64,000 bases of DNA, from positions 2,914,001-2,978,000 of the forward strand of contig NC_135203.1 of NCBI RefSeq assembly GCF_050948175.1, in the 5' to 3' direction. Positions 12,601 through 25,065 of the stretch are shown here, one piece after another; position 1 is the stretch's first letter, and each line of letters begins with the position of its first letter. The notes beneath the pieces are model-generated. The model was given only the letters and a program-made list of their open reading frames with translations, was not told where the DNA came from and searched no databases. Source of the DNA: Xylocopa sonorina (Eukaryota > Arthropoda > Insecta > Hymenoptera > Apidae). Made by a program: the position numbers and the translations under genes.

Positions 12601-13300
12601 GGAGAAGCTCTTAGAAATGCGTCAAAAGAATCATGGGTCGATCTTTGAAGCGAAGAAACACATTCGCGATCGCAACAACAGTCGAAGTACAATTTCTGTT
12701 CATCTTTCTCTAGTTTATCCGCGTCCAAAGGATGCGACTGTTGCGTCGCGCGACAGATGCCAATAAAGAGGATCGGTGACGAACGCATAAGGAGGAGTAT
12801 CGCGCCAGGCAGATCACCAGGGAGATACGGAAGTAGTAACGACTGGTAGAAGACTCTACGCGCATCCCTTAATTATCCACGGGTCATAAGAGCGTCGTTA
12901 GGGTGGTAACGCGAATCTGATCCGGACGAAACGTGACAGGTTTCGCGAGCTTTTAACGAGTTTACGCGATCCCCGTGGGCTTTAATACAGAGTTTTTACT
13001 GGCGTAGTCGTAGTCGTAAAGATGTTCGACCGGCTGTACGGACACGAGATGCTCGTTGTCTTAATAGGGGTTTATCGCGAGTCCTGGGCCCTCTGATTTG
13101 TGGCGGCGATCAACGGGGGAGAACAAGATTCGGCGATTCGTGTAAAAAACGCGCGGCTCGGACGCGACACGATTCTTCCATCGGTGCCTCGGGTACACCA
13201 GCTGCTCCACGTCACCGAGAGGGAGAAGGTCTCCATTTAAAACGCGCGCGTGTATTATTAAACGGTTTTTCACTCGCGTAAACGCGTGCAGCGGCGCGCG
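9648..13300. other. Non-coding stretch
   Basis: No exon with a convincing start and splice pair was seen. Several CpG-rich open frames of 60-170 codons (for example 9705-10208 and 12369-12788) lack starts in good context and splice sites, and look like chance. Short TAAT-containing patches occur around 12130-12180. Confidence 0.35.
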
Positions 13301-13329
13301 TTCTTTTCTTTTTCTTTTTTTTTTTGTTC
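13301..13329. repeat. T-rich tract
   Basis: Pyrimidine tract dominated by T runs separated by single C bases, at the left edge of the promoter-like region. Confidence 0.6.
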
Positions 13330-15100
13330 ATTCCTTTTTACTCGGAGATTTCACTGCGCGCGCGGAGAAGCAGCCGCGGAGGCGCGGGGACGTCGCTGAA
13401 GAGCAGACTACTCGGAGCAGAGATAACGACAGGATGCACACCATTCAGTTTCATCCGCGAAGAGCTGCCGGAGCGTCGGCGGTCGAGCAGGAGCATGTTA
13501 GGCGAGGTCTCGTCTCACCGAGGACCAGACTGGATCGGCACATCGTCACACACACCATCGACGCACAATCGGCACAAAAAACGATCCCACTGTCGAAACG
13601 AACGTATCGTCTCGAGACACCAATCGAAACGAACTCTCTTCTCGTTTACTCGGTCACCCGCGAAAACTCATCCTCCTCCTCTTCTTCTTCTCGTTCTCTT
13701 CCTCTTGTTCCGATACGAATCCCACGGGGTCCCTCTCTGGTGGCACGCGCGGTGCGACCGTGTTCGCGCACTATAAATAACGCGGAGGGTCGCGAGGACG
13801 CTCGTAGGAGCGCGCACGTGGTGGAAACGGCAGGAACCCGCGTCGGACGGGCGATCTGAGGCCGTCTCGCGGGGGATGTTCGCCAATAGCGGCTGGATCG
13901 ATCGATGGATCGGCGGGATCGATCGGTCGGGTGTCGCGCAGCGCGGCGCGTCGTGTCGCGGCACGACACGCGATAGAAATGGGGAAAAAGGGGAGAGAGC
14001 GAAGAGAAAGACGGGCGGAACGAACGCGAACGGACAGAGAGGGATGGAAAGGAGAGAGAGAGGCGGAGAGAGAGGGAGGGAGAAAGCACACGCGCTTCCT
14101 GGGAGAGAGAGTGCGATCTGCGCCCGGTCTCTCGGCTCGTCTCTGACTGGTGTTGTGTGCGCCGCTCACGAGAGAGCACAGCCCGTGCGCTGCGTGCCTG
14201 CAACACGGCCTGGGGGCCACGTGACACGGTCCCCTGCAGGAGGTAGGACCGCTTCGTCGCTTAGCGTCTCTCTGCCCCACCGTGCGTGTATGCGTCGGCA
14301 ACCGTGTTTATGCGATTCGCGCGGCAGTGTGGGGCGCGCGTGTGGGCCGCGTTACGACCGCTGCGCTGGCCCGTGACACCGAGCCCACGGCGGAGGGAGA
14401 GGCCCCGCGAACGCGAAAAACCTTCGCTCACCCATACCACGCTGGCGTATGCCTACCCAATTGTCGATCGATCGCGGTTTTCCTTGCGCGTCGCGCGTAC
14501 GACGCTCGATTTTCGTATCCCTCGTCCCTCTTTTCGTTCCTTAGGGTTACGAGGAACGAGCTTAGAGAGAGAGAGAAGTCGATGGATACACGGGGGAGAA
14601 GAAGAGGAGAGAGCCACTGTCGTGGCATCCCGTGCAGCGAGTGCAAAACGATGCAGAGGCGGATCAAGGGGAATCGTCGAGGACTGTTCTCCGCGGCGAC
14701 GGTGGGGATACGCGGGTCCGGTGGTGGGAGGGGGCAGCATCGAGTGGGAGGACTGGGCCCGCAGGCCCCGTTCCACGTTCCACTGGAGTGGGGCCGCCGA
14801 TTCTGTCCCTTTCCTTCTCCGTCTCTCTCTCTCCGTCGCCTACGACCCGGGCAGGCGCGTGCCCCGAGTCAACTCGTACGCTCTACCGCCGCACGATTGA
14901 TAACGAGCCGTGGCGTACCGCGGTGGTTCACTACCGCGAATTTCTCGACCGACCCTTTGGTCGTTTCTACGGGCCCCCTTGCTCGATCGCTCGCTTCGTG
15001 GCAAGCGGTAGCGCTGCTGCGCTCTCGAACCTTGACCGACTCGGACACGCTTACGTAAAAACAACAGCCGGCGCTTCGCGACGAGCTTCGTCGTAAATTA
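13330..15100. promoter_or_regulatory. CpG- and GAGA-rich promoter-like region
   Basis: Very CpG-dense DNA with a TATA box (TATAAATA, 13772-13779, plus orientation), an initiator-like TCAGTT at 13445-13450, a purine tract rich in GAGAG from 13981 to 14111 (GAGA-factor type) and an E-box GGCCACGTGACA around 14216-14227. A minus-strand CCAGTC initiator-like string falls near 14145. Together these suggest one or more transcription starts; direction is not settled. It could supply the 5' UTR of the minus-strand first exon at 7.03 kb, about 7 kb away. The 258-codon plus frame at 14282-15058 has low-complexity, Arg/Ser-rich composition and is not called. Confidence 0.35.
13981..14111. repeat. GA-rich purine tract
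   Basis: Many GAGAG units on the plus strand interrupted by GG and AAA. It is both a low-complexity repeat and a possible GAGA-factor binding array. Confidence 0.65.
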
Positions 15101-16588
15101 CCAAGATTTAGAGGATGTGCATCGTTTCGTCGATCCTCTCGACGCTTACTTTCGGGAATCGATGGACTTTCGACGATGCAAAGGAGGAGGCTCGAAAAAT
15201 AATTTTCATCTCTCGTGCGACGGCGTTTTATTAGACGCTTGTACGTGACTACCCTCGAATTGCGGATGAATTGTATAATTAGATGGCGAGCGGTATGACA
15301 AAGTAGAAGCGACGATTTACGAAGTGGCTGAACGGACTTGAATGATCCCTTGGTTGTACGACAACCGCGCGTTCATGCGCGCGCGTTCCAGACTGGTCGC
15401 GCCTGTTACTCGTAACAAATGACAGGTAGCAAGGCATTTCACCGAAAACGAATTCGTAGCAGCTCGTTCAGGTCTATTTTCCGTCCAACGCGGGCACAAT
15501 ACGCGACGGTGGCCTCCGTTCGGCGAAATATATCACCGCTCGTTACGAGTCGCGTCCGCGATGACGTCCAGCGCGCCTCCGCCGGTTCCGCCGCTACGAT
15601 ATCGTAGCTTCCACCCCGGGGGAATAGATGAGACAGCGTCGAGACGAGAGCCAGGCTTTACGAGCCTCCGGGAAGATGACGAAACGAGGACTGCATCGCG
15701 ACCGATATTTATAGAAGGCTGAACGCAAGACGATCGTAAGCTAATGGTCGTATAAATAGTGCGGCCCTCGCGCGCGGCCAGGACTTTTTAACCGGAAGGA
15801 AAAGCTGGGGCTTTAAAAGCGGCTCGTAAACGAGGGAATCATAAATCCGTGGCTCGTTGAACGCGCGCCGTGGTCCGGTGTCGCGGGGATACCGATTAAC
15901 CGGCGTTGAACACGGCCTGTAAAAAGGTACACGGCGCGTGATTGGATTACCGGACGAACCTCGATGGAGGGCCACGAAAAGCCCTCGAGGAAGTGCTCAC
16001 TTCCGCGAAACGTTCACGGAATCGTAAATGATCATCTGTTCTGTTTGCATCCTCGAGAGTTGTCGCGTGGTCTGCTCCGAGGCGCCATCGAGAGGTCGTA
16101 AAAATTTCTTAGCCTCGCACGCGAGTTACGCGCTAACCCTTAGCCACCACGAATAACCACGGTTATTGGCATAGATGCACAGTACGCATGTGTTGAGGTA
16201 GGAAGTCATCAATTTTAAAGAGACATTTCGAATCGTGTCGTCATCGTGGATACCGAACGTTGCATCTTCGCGTATCATTCGTCGCGTAAAGCGATGCGAC
16301 TCAGCTTGCAGAGTGATCTATAAATGGCAGCGAAAGGTCGCGGAAAGATGGCAAAAAGAGCCATCAGGTTCGCGTCCACTGGCGGTCGGATCGAGAAAGA
16401 TCGTTCGACCGGAAGTGGCCGCCCACGCGATCGATTCGTCCGTGATAAGTTGGCGCCGGGGTGGGGGATCGAGATACGCGTGTTGGCGAACAAGCGTGGC
16501 GTGCTCGTAGCGGCGATCGGTCCCGCGCTCGCCCACCGTTCTCTGTTTTGTAAATCGAAAAGTCGATTTCGGAATTGCTCGCTACCGC
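15101..16588. other. Non-coding stretch
   Basis: No supported exon. CpG-rich with occasional AT-rich words. Open frames here overlap on both strands and have no splice context. Confidence 0.35.
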
Positions 16589-16806
16589 CTACGTGGCCAG
16601 CGTTTTCGGCTGTTCCCTGAAGCAACGTCCGGCTTCGCCTACGTTCCACGGTTCTCCGTACCAGAAGGGACACCAGTCGAAGTTCTGAATCCTGATCTTG
16701 GCACTTGTATCGACCAGGATGTAGCAGCATTCGTGGTAATTAGAGACGACCGATATTTTTCCAGAAACCACGAGTATCGGTTGTGGAGAAGAACGTTCAG
16801 GGAATT
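16589..16806 (-). CDS. Possible exon, aromatic/Cys-containing
   Basis: On the minus strand one frame stays open from an AG acceptor candidate (GATAAG, exon from 16806) to a TAG at 16591-16589. Its middle has GC-rich third positions and an ordered-looking composition: NYHECCYILVDTSAKIRIQ, then NFDWCPFWYGEPWN. A weak donor (AAC|GTAGGC) follows, or the frame may run on to the stop as a terminal exon. The ILVD...IRIQNFDW pattern loosely recalls the ILLD...KI-DFG region of protein kinases, but the HRD and DFG residues are absent, so this is only a resemblance. The acceptor lacks a clean pyrimidine tract. It may be an exon, a decayed gene fragment or chance. Confidence 0.25.
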
Positions 16807-19259
16807 CTTATCTCGGCTTAGGGAGAGGTGTGAAAATATTCTTGAGGGCAAAGCTGCACGTCGACGACTTTCACGACTGCAGCACTGCTTCGTGAATTCA
16901 CGCTTCAGCGTGTAAGCGCCGCTCGACGATGTTTGTATATTAACTTTCGTTGCAATTAGCCGGGGCTTGTTGCCGACTGAGAGGATTCTCACAAGACTCG
17001 CGCAAATAAACCAGAGAGTTTCGAGAGCCGAAAAAGAAAACGGTGGAATAAAAGCGAAGGAAGAGTCTAAAAGGTGTCAGCCGTTCCTTGGACTCGACCC
17101 TATTGACAGTCTCTCTCTTTCGTCGCGGTGGATTAAGGAAATGGGACTGGCGGCTCTCGTCGACAAATCGTTCCGATTGTCGCATTGTCCCTCTTATCCG
17201 GACCGTGGGACGAATCCGTGCGACGACACACGGCTGGCCAGTCTAACGAGGCAGACGAACCCTTCGTCGTTCTCGTTTTGCCGCTCGATAATCCGACCTC
17301 GTGTCGAACGTTAAGTCCGACCTGCTGAAAATCCGTCGACACTCTCAGGGGAACCAACGCGACTTCGCCGGTTCTTCGCGAATTCGAGGATCGAGGACGA
17401 TGAAGTCACGCCTATCGAGGATCGATGAACATGTTCACCGAGCGAAGTCGTTTTAAAACAGTGGACAGGTTACAGCAACGTTTGCATTCTTCCACGAACA
17501 GCAGAAGGGAAATCGAAGTGACGCCGTTGGAATCTTAACGACTGCAATTATTCGGGAACTGTGCAATCATGGGAATTCGTTCGACGGCTAATTAGAACAA
17601 TGCGGGGGTTGCGCAACTGTTCACACGAGAACCTACGCGCGTATAACCGTTCCCAGATATTAATTTGGAAGTTCGATCGCTGCCAACTCGTTATCCACGT
17701 TTATGTTAGAATTTACGTGCTCGTTAATTAGATTCGAGTGCCGTTTAACTTTCGTAGAGGTTACTTAGGAATTGTACACCGAGCGAGTAAGACTCGAAAG
17801 CGTGTTACATTGGAAAATACCTGGCTATGAGGACGCCAATTAGCTATCCTCTAGCAATAAACATCTGACGCGAACTTCAGAAGGGAACGAGACAAAGTCA
17901 GCTCCTCCCTCGCGCTATTATCGATCTGAAATCGCCTCGACGAGCGTTAATTAGCAGCCTGTGGCTTCCGTCAACCGATCAACCGCGACCTTCCTCGTCG
18001 TTTCTGAATAATAATCGCGTGTACCGGGCACGATGTTCGAATTCTCGTCGACATTCACGGCGGAGGAGTGGCGATCAGTTTTTGCGCCATTGTCGCGCTC
18101 GCTCGAGGTCGTTCTATTAATTTTCTAACGCACCGTCAAGCCGATGGGAAGAGACCGCGGCGAATGCCGCCGCGTCGCTTCTTACGCGGCGATCATTACC
18201 GCGTGTTGGGAATGTTAACGAATGTTTCGCACGAGGTTTTGCCCGCTGTTAACTCGGCGACTGGTCGCAATTTTCGCTGCAAGTCTCCGGAGATCCATTT
18301 TTCTGGTCCGTGCCCGATTTCGATGCTGCCTTAATTCGACGCGCCTTCGAACGCGTCGATCAAGCCTGTGACTTCGAGATACTCAGAAGACTGAAGAAGA
18401 TTTTGTGAGAATTTACTCTCACTATTTCGTAACTGTGTCGTGGAAAAGAGAATTTAAGCTCGAAGAGAAGGTAAATTGATATCTTGGCGTAAATTATTTA
18501 TAGACGATGCATTGGAATTAGATCTATTCGCAATTAAAATCGATCGTACCACTGATAATTTTCCAAGCAATTCGATCGACGTTTGCTGCAGGATTTTAAA
18601 GCCAATAATGTCTGCTACCCAAGAATTATGAAATTTGCCGGGATTCCGCGTAAAGCCGCTGTAAATAATTATTCTCAGGGACTAAAAGCGAACGCGGCTC
18701 GGGGTTGAAGATTGTTGAAATTCTCTATGGTCGATCTGACGTTCAGGATCGGCGACGATTCCGTCTGGCACCAGAAAAAGACCGAATTCGATCGGGCGCG
18801 AGTTGCACGGCACCGGCAATTATCTGTAATTTGTATTACCGTCCGCGTAATTTGTTGCTACGTTTAACGCGCCGGCACGTCATAACAGCGTAGCTCGCAA
18901 TGACAATAACCGCGGCGACGGGTCGATTAATTGCGTTTAATTCGTCCGCTCTGGATTTTCAAGAAATCCGCCGCGCGACTATAAAGGTGAACGCCTAGAA
19001 TATTTCCGACGATCCCGGCTAATAATTCAAGAAACCGTTGAAAGGCGGCGGGAAAAACCGTTTCGTCGCTCGCTCGCGGTGAACGTGCTCGATATTTTTC
19101 TTCTCGCCTTGGCTAAGACCAGATTTTTAAATCGGCTATCAGAAAACACGTAGCTGATTTCGCGCTAACCAGGCCGCGATTCAACTGCAACTGCGACGGA
19201 GCTGTAACGGAAACGCTTATTACGGGGAAACAGCGTTCCGGGAACTACGAAAGATGCCA
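16807..19259. other. Non-coding stretch
   Basis: No supported exon. Patches such as 18900-18980 combine AT-rich homeodomain-type words (ATTAATTG, TTTAATT) with CpG-rich DNA, the look of conserved non-coding elements; conservation cannot be judged from one sequence. Confidence 0.35.
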
Positions 19260-19900
19260 GCTACTATTTAAACGTTTGAAAACTATATTTTACACGGTTG
19301 TCACACCTAGAGGAATATACACATTTGATATTAAAACAAAAAATAACCATGGGTAACTGAACTTAAATCAGTGTTACTCTGTAACTAATCATTCGACTCG
19401 TAGAATGAACTACGAAATAAAAACTTGTAAATTTTTGTATTTCTTTTATGTATTTCGAACAAATTATCGTAACTTAAGAGAAGCATCAGAATATTCGTAT
19501 TAAAAGATAGAAAAGTGATAAAAATTACTGTTTGCATTCTTGGCAGACATTAAAAACATAGTTCTACACATATCTAATCATTCTGGGTTTCTCAGATGGA
19601 CAGAAATTGCAAATTCTACGTATGTTTGACCTAATTTTAGTCGTATCTTCTGTGGTCTATTCAGTATTCGAAATATCTTCGACATTTTTGTCACTGGACA
19701 TTCGACTGTTACAGCAAATCTCAAAAACTAACAAATGTACACCTGTGCTTGTCAGGTTCGGATAATTCAGTTTACTAATTACGAAGGTACTGCGCGAGTG
19801 AGATGGTATGTAACGAAGACATCTCGAATTCGCAAAACTGGCAGTAGTCGATAGTTTATTAACCAAGTGTTTGGTTATCGATGGCTTATTACCGTTCGGA
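19260..19900. other. AT-rich, CpG-poor island
   Basis: Clearly lower GC and CpG than the flanks, with stops in all frames. No open frame, terminal repeat or target-site duplication was found. It may be an old insertion or AT-rich intron sequence. Confidence 0.35.
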
Positions 19901-22900
19901 TCTTATTAGGAATCCACTAACGTTCTGTAAACACGCGGCGAGTTTCTAGTAAAAATTTCTCACGGCTCCAGTCGAAAATTGTACTCGAGGAACACTTGAC
20001 CGATTTTTCAGAGATAAGCATCAGGGCCCCAGCAGCCTCGTAGATCGTTTGAAGTGGCCTGTAAACAGGGCCAACCTGAACTAGTTGATTGTGGGTGTTG
20101 CGCGGATACACCGCAGGAATTCGAGGGACGACTGCCGTGGAAAAACCGTTCGGCTACCGTTCTTCAAACGCTATCGCGTTCCTTCACGTATTCCGTCAGA
20201 TCTTATCTAGTCATGGGAAAAATCGAAGGCGACCCAAAACCGATTGGCCCAAAACCTAACTGTTCTTTCGAGATTTGTAAACTGTGCGCGTAATCCAGCA
20301 GGCAAACTGCACAGATTGTTGGTGATTCGCGAGAAGCTTCATATTTTATTCGTCTCCTCCGAAGAACGTCGACTCGTATCGCAAAAAATGCTCGAGAAGA
20401 GAAACAAAATTATAGTGGCGCGAGATCAGGACACGAAGAAAGCAGAGAAAGATAAAAAAGAAAAGACCAGCATGGGCTCGAAGCGAGGGAAGCGATCCCG
20501 ATGAAATATTCCTGGCGATTTCACAAGCGCAAGCTTGAACGCAACTTTCGAGCTGAAAACTCGGCCAGGACGGAGTCCACCACCGTGGAAGATTTACGCG
20601 TCCCTCGCGCACTAATTTATGCTTTATTCTGCGGTGGTATCGGGGCGTTAAACGGTCACGTTTAGCGTCCTCCGCGATGGAATTAAGAGCGGCGCGAAAG
20701 GATCGTAAAATAATTTTCGGAGGAGCGGAGGCTCGAGTTGCGCAACAGACGCGAAATCACGGGCTGGTATCGTTCGCGAAGAGCCAGAGGACCTGGCGGT
20801 GGACGAGGAAGAGACAGAGGGCGGGAGGAAGAAAGAGAAACGTAGCCGAGGACCGATTGGAGAACGCGGCGGACGTGGCGAACGCGCAGCGGCACCACTT
20901 AAAATTCCTCAATGATAAAACTGTATTTATCTGCAATATATTTCGGCGTTCGATGCGACGGAGAAACGCAGACGGAGAGAGGGAGAGGGCGAAAAGGAGC
21001 AGCAGTAGTGTGCAATAAAAGTTGTCGTATAAAATCGACGCGTCTCCAATAAACCCTGTCGAAACGGCGCTCGTTTCTTTCTCTCTTTTTTTATCCGCTC
21101 GACCTCCCCCTTCACGCCGTTCGCCGCGGTTCCTCGCGGTTTTTTCTGTTTATTGGGCAATTAGAGTTTTGTCGGATTGCGTGCTCGTCCCCCGCGACAT
21201 TATAACACTTTCCGCGGAGGCAGCGCGCGGCGGTGCGCGCATCTCAAAGAGTTGTTACGACATAAAAGCGGCGGCGGCGGCGGCGGCGCGCGCGCTGCGT
21301 TACGCAGGCCAATTACGCCCACGCGGCTCGCCGTGGCGCATTATGAAGTTCTTTATTATCGAAAGAGAATACTACCAGCGACAATGATCGGGCGGGCCGA
21401 GTTCATAAATTCGAGCGGCCATTGATTTGCATAACCCTTAATGCGAATGGCGGAAAATTAGCGGACGATCTCACGCCGGTTCGTCCTTTTTCTACCTTTC
21501 CGCGGCGAGCCACGTCCAGGACGATACAATCGCATCGATTATGCAAAGTGCGACACGCATTTTCGCGTGTATTCGTAGACATTTATTTCAGGTAGCGAGT
21601 TAACCGTGATACATCGTTTTATATCGCTGCGGTCAAGCTCGTAAAAAGAATTCTGCGTAAAAGGGAAATGTTTTCTTGTTTTATCGAAGACAGTGTATAA
21701 CTTAATGCCTTTTAACACTCGCAGCTCCCTCTTAACTCTTGCGATATCACCGATGGAAGCTAGCAAATACTTGTAAAGAAGATAATATACGTTGCGCAAT
21801 TCATGGCGGTTTCGTCGCTGGTATTACCGGTCGATCGATGATGTTATCTCGCTGGAAATGCCCGAGAACATCTCGCGAGTCTATAGAAACGAGACTGCGA
21901 GGCAGGAAAGAAAATGTTTTCCGCTGGCTAATACGCGGCCGCGTAGTAATCAGTGCCGCGGGTTCGAATTTAATTACGTCGTCCGCGCCCGAGGGAGACT
22001 TAGGCGGTCGCTCGCTCGCAAATTGAGATTTCACTCGACGAGTGTAAAACCAACAGGCATCTCACCCGTCGTTCGCTGAAAGCGGCGAAACAGCGAACCG
22101 AGATTTATCGCGCGCGCGGAGTGAAATTTATACAAATTGCGGCGGCCGCGCCGCGGGACTAATTTAATTCGCTGCGAGATAAATTTCACGGGACGCTGGC
22201 TGGCTTCACCGCGATAACCTTTCCGCGATATTTCCACGAAGGTGCTCCGTTTGCGGGAAAAATTGCTCAAGAGCGTCCACAACTAAGGGTAACTAACGTT
22301 GAAGCGTGTAACGAAGGCAATTTAAGGGACGCAGATCCCTCTAAAGTTTCTACGTCGAGACACGAACGCGAGTGGTGTAAATTTCGAAGGAACAAGGCAT
22401 GGAAATAGCGACGAAGCGAGACTATACGTTGTAATTTTGGAAGAAAAATTGTTTAAACAAAGGAAAGTCTCACGTAGACGCGTTCCGTTGAGAAGATCGG
22501 TAAGAGACCAAGTTTTCCTCGAGGTTCTAACGCGGGAAAAGTGGAGAGAGGTGTCGAAGCGAGACTCTGAAAGATTTTCGCAGCTGAAACGCGGTTCAGA
22601 GGAAGGTAATCGCGCGTAGATCGCGTAGATGGCGACCCACATACGGTATGAAAGAATGTTTGGCTTTACGCTTCGGCTAGGCTAACAATAGACCCTCTCG
22701 ACGAGGCGTTTACGCGCTCGAACCTCGCGCGGCTCTCCTCGAGCCTCGTGTGAAACACACTGTGACCCAGTTGTTCCACGGGGCAGTGAAAAAGAGTGCG
22801 TTTAAAGCGCTTCCATTTAAATCGCTGAAAGAACCAATTTTATTCGCCTGAGAGATTTATAGGGAGCCCGTTCCAGCTCCGCGTAACTGGAACATCGCGG

Positions 22901-23433
22901 GAGAAGAAGTTAGAGACGTTAAGACGCGCTCTTCGAAAGATCAAACGGCGTCGCGATGCCCTCGAGCGTTTTCGAGTTACCAAGCTGAATAGTCGTCCGG
23001 GTGTCTATTTAACGAAGGAGCGCGAGGAGGGCGAAAATTCGTTGGTCGCGGTGAGAAAGACCGAGGAGAAGATCGTTTGGCAAGCGGCGGGCCAATAAAG
23101 TAAATTGCGCGCAGGAAAATACGCGCAAGTTATGTCATTGCGCGTCACCGGCGTCTAATTTACGGCACGCTATACGCGACCAGTGATCTAACCTGCTAGC
23201 CATCTCTCTGCGGAGCTCTTCAAGAGCTTCCCTGCACGAGGAAATTTCGAGCCGCTGTTTTGCTGTTTGGCAGTTGCGCATATCTAGAGGTACAGTGTAG
23301 GAAATTGCGGATTAGACGCGTGATACAGACGCGAAGGTGGTCTGTGGATAATAAATTAAAACGTACGGGTGCTCAGAAGATATTGGTGCGTCGTGGTATC
23401 GAAAATTGCAATGACGCAACGTCACAGGTGAAC
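19901..23433. other. Non-coding stretch
   Basis: Contains a (GCG)n trinucleotide run at 21268-21288 and a POU octamer (ATTTGCAT) at 21425-21432. A plus frame at 20244-20504 ends in a Lys-rich coil-like segment after a possible acceptor (CCAGCAG, 20313), but no start, donor or family supports a gene. Confidence 0.3.
21268..21288. repeat. (GCG)n trinucleotide repeat
   Basis: Seven GCG units in CpG-rich DNA. Simple repeat. Confidence 0.75.
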
Positions 23434-23437
23434 CAAA

Positions 23438-23662
23438 ATGGCGGACGGAGTGACATCTCTCCTAATCGATCGCGAACAAGGAACGAATAGTCAAAGGAGA
23501 TTGCACGCGGAAACGCGCGAGCCAGCGCTCGTAGGCCAGCGAACAGATCGTTCATTCATATCGAGGACGGTGGCGTGCCAAAAATTCGTTCAGAGGCCGA
23601 TAAAGGCCACCTGTCGCGCGTTCGAATGCCACGCGCTTCGACGAAAATTCCCTCCCCCATAA
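23438..23662 (+). CDS. Small ORF (74 aa) in YY1-like start context
   Basis: ATG at 23438 sits in CAAAATGGCGGAC, which matches the YY1/Pho-type motif found at many transcription starts and is also a good initiation context. The 74-codon frame starts MADGVTSLLIDREQ and is basic afterwards; it ends TAA at 23660-23662. No domain is recognised, and no obvious splice site interrupts it. The N-terminal residues look more protein-like than the Arg-rich remainder, so the true product could leave this frame through an unseen splice. It may equally be a non-translated transcript leader. Confidence 0.2.
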   Translation: MADGVTSLLIDREQGTNSQRRLHAETREPALVGQRTDRSFISRTVACQKFVQRPIKATCRAFECHALRRKFPPP

Positions 23663-23744
23663 TGCCGTGTCGACTGCTCGCACCAGCGAATTCGTTTCGC
23701 GTGTGTTCGTCGTCACGCGTCATTTTTGTTGTTTGCTCTGTCAG

Positions 23745-23877
23745 AATGCAAAAGAGATACGACGAAGGAGAAACAATCGGTAAGCAAACTCCGCGTGGAC
23801 TACCGATCGAGCCTAGATACTTTCGAATGATGTGTTTCATTCGATCGACGGACGAGTTGGACAGTTTGTTGGTGTAA
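23745..23877 (+). CDS. Possible exon after a strong acceptor
   Basis: A long T-rich tract ending TGCTCTGTCAG at 23744 is one of the better plus-strand acceptors in the window. The frame beginning xxA-ATG reads MQKRYDEGETIG and continues open to TAA at 23875-23877 (terminal-exon model). A donor-like CG|GTAAGC at 23780 instead allows a 35-nt internal exon. All three frames of the 35-nt segment are open, so the choice cannot be made here. No family is recognised. Confidence 0.22.
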
Positions 23878-23916
23878 GACCATCGAATTAAGCTTCCGTC
23901 CGCTAGAGGAGCCAAG

Positions 23917-24003
23917 ATGGAGGACAACGAAGTGTCGATCGGTTGTCACGAGGAGAGTATCATTAGGACGCCGAATTTGTTGCGCGTTTCTAAGAGTAAA
24001 TAA
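23917..24003 (+). CDS. Small ORF (28 aa)
   Basis: ATG at 23917 in the context GCCAAGATGGAGG, again YY1-like and a good start context. The peptide begins MEDNEVSIGCHEES, and the frame stops at TAA 24001-24003. It follows the candidate exon at 23745-23877 by about 40 bases. No family is recognised. It could be a micropeptide, an upstream ORF or chance. Confidence 0.15.
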   Translation: MEDNEVSIGCHEESIIRTPNLLRVSKSK

Positions 24004-25055
24004 GAAATTAATACTTGCCCAGACAGTCCCGTACACTTTACACGTCGTTAAGCTCGACGGGCGGCGTTAGGGATTCCATCGTCCAATTAAAATCAGATTA
24101 TTAAAACGTCACGTCCATCAAAAGCCGCTGGGAGAGGAGACGGAGGATCCACGGTAACGTGTAATTTCCAGGTACGCCCGTCGCTCTCAGATGAGCGCCG
24201 CGCTTAGAATGAATTATAACTCCGCGTTTAGTCGTGCTACTTACGGAAGTGGCGGTGGAAAAAGGGCGGTGGAATCCGCGTGGAAGGACTCCCGTCGCCG
24301 CCACGTGCCGTACAATTTACATTTTAAACCAAAGCGTTACTCAATCCTTTTGTAAGAAGTCGCGCATTGTCAGCTACCGATGCACATAATATCCAACAGA
24401 TTTTAACGAGCTCGATCTGCACCCTTTATAGACACAACGATGACGTATCTGTAGCAGGATTCTCCTGAAACCGTCTACGAGGTTCGCTTGAAACCCACCA
24501 GTGGTGTGTCTTTCCCAACCGTGACCTAAAATCTGCGTCCTCCGGTTCGCGAGGGTTTCCGAGCGGTGCGTTGCCTTTGCATCTCGCGGCTCGATCTCTT
24601 CATCGCATCAGCTGCGCGTACAGCTTGTACGCGCTAGCCAACGCGGTCGCCAAGAGGCATCCAAGGGAAGCGGTAGCAGCAACAGCAGCGGCGAACACGG
24701 AGCGGAGAGCGAGTGATCGAATCGGGACGATAGCATTGCCAGTTGCGAGTTTGCAGCCTCCCGGTGGGGGAGAATTTTTCCGCCGCTGTTCCTTTATCCG
24801 CTGGTACAGATTCCACCGCGAGCCCGGCATAACCGCGATAAATTACGAGGGTGGAAGGCCGAAAGGGATCGTTGGCGGGGTGGGACGTTGGTCGGGAGCG
24901 AGGGAGAGGGACGGTGAAAGAAAAACGACGGGTGCAGCAGCAGCAGCTCGCTTTGCACACAATTTCCACGTGGTCGTAACCGCGCCGCGGCGGCGGTATC
25001 TTTTGCCGCGAAAATAAAGTGTCGTCGGGTGGCTCGCGCGCGAGCGCGAGCGCAA
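24004..25055. other. Non-coding, GC-rich towards the right
   Basis: No supported exon. A GTAAGT donor-like site on the minus strand near 24246 has no start codon behind it. The plus frame at 24571-25017 is Ala/Arg-rich, opens at TTG, and is likely chance. Confidence 0.3.
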
Positions 25056-25065
25056 GCGCATGCGC
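25056..25065. promoter_or_regulatory. NRF-1/EWG-type motif
   Basis: Exact palindrome GCGCATGCGC, the core bound by NRF-1 and its insect homologue erect wing. It lies in CpG-dense DNA. Motif only; no start site was identified beside it. Confidence 0.3.

Noticed and set aside
14282..15058. 258-codon plus-strand open frame in the promoter-like region
   Set aside because: Opens at GTG, low-complexity Arg/Gly/Ser composition, three overlapping frames open; better explained as GC-rich leader or promoter DNA.
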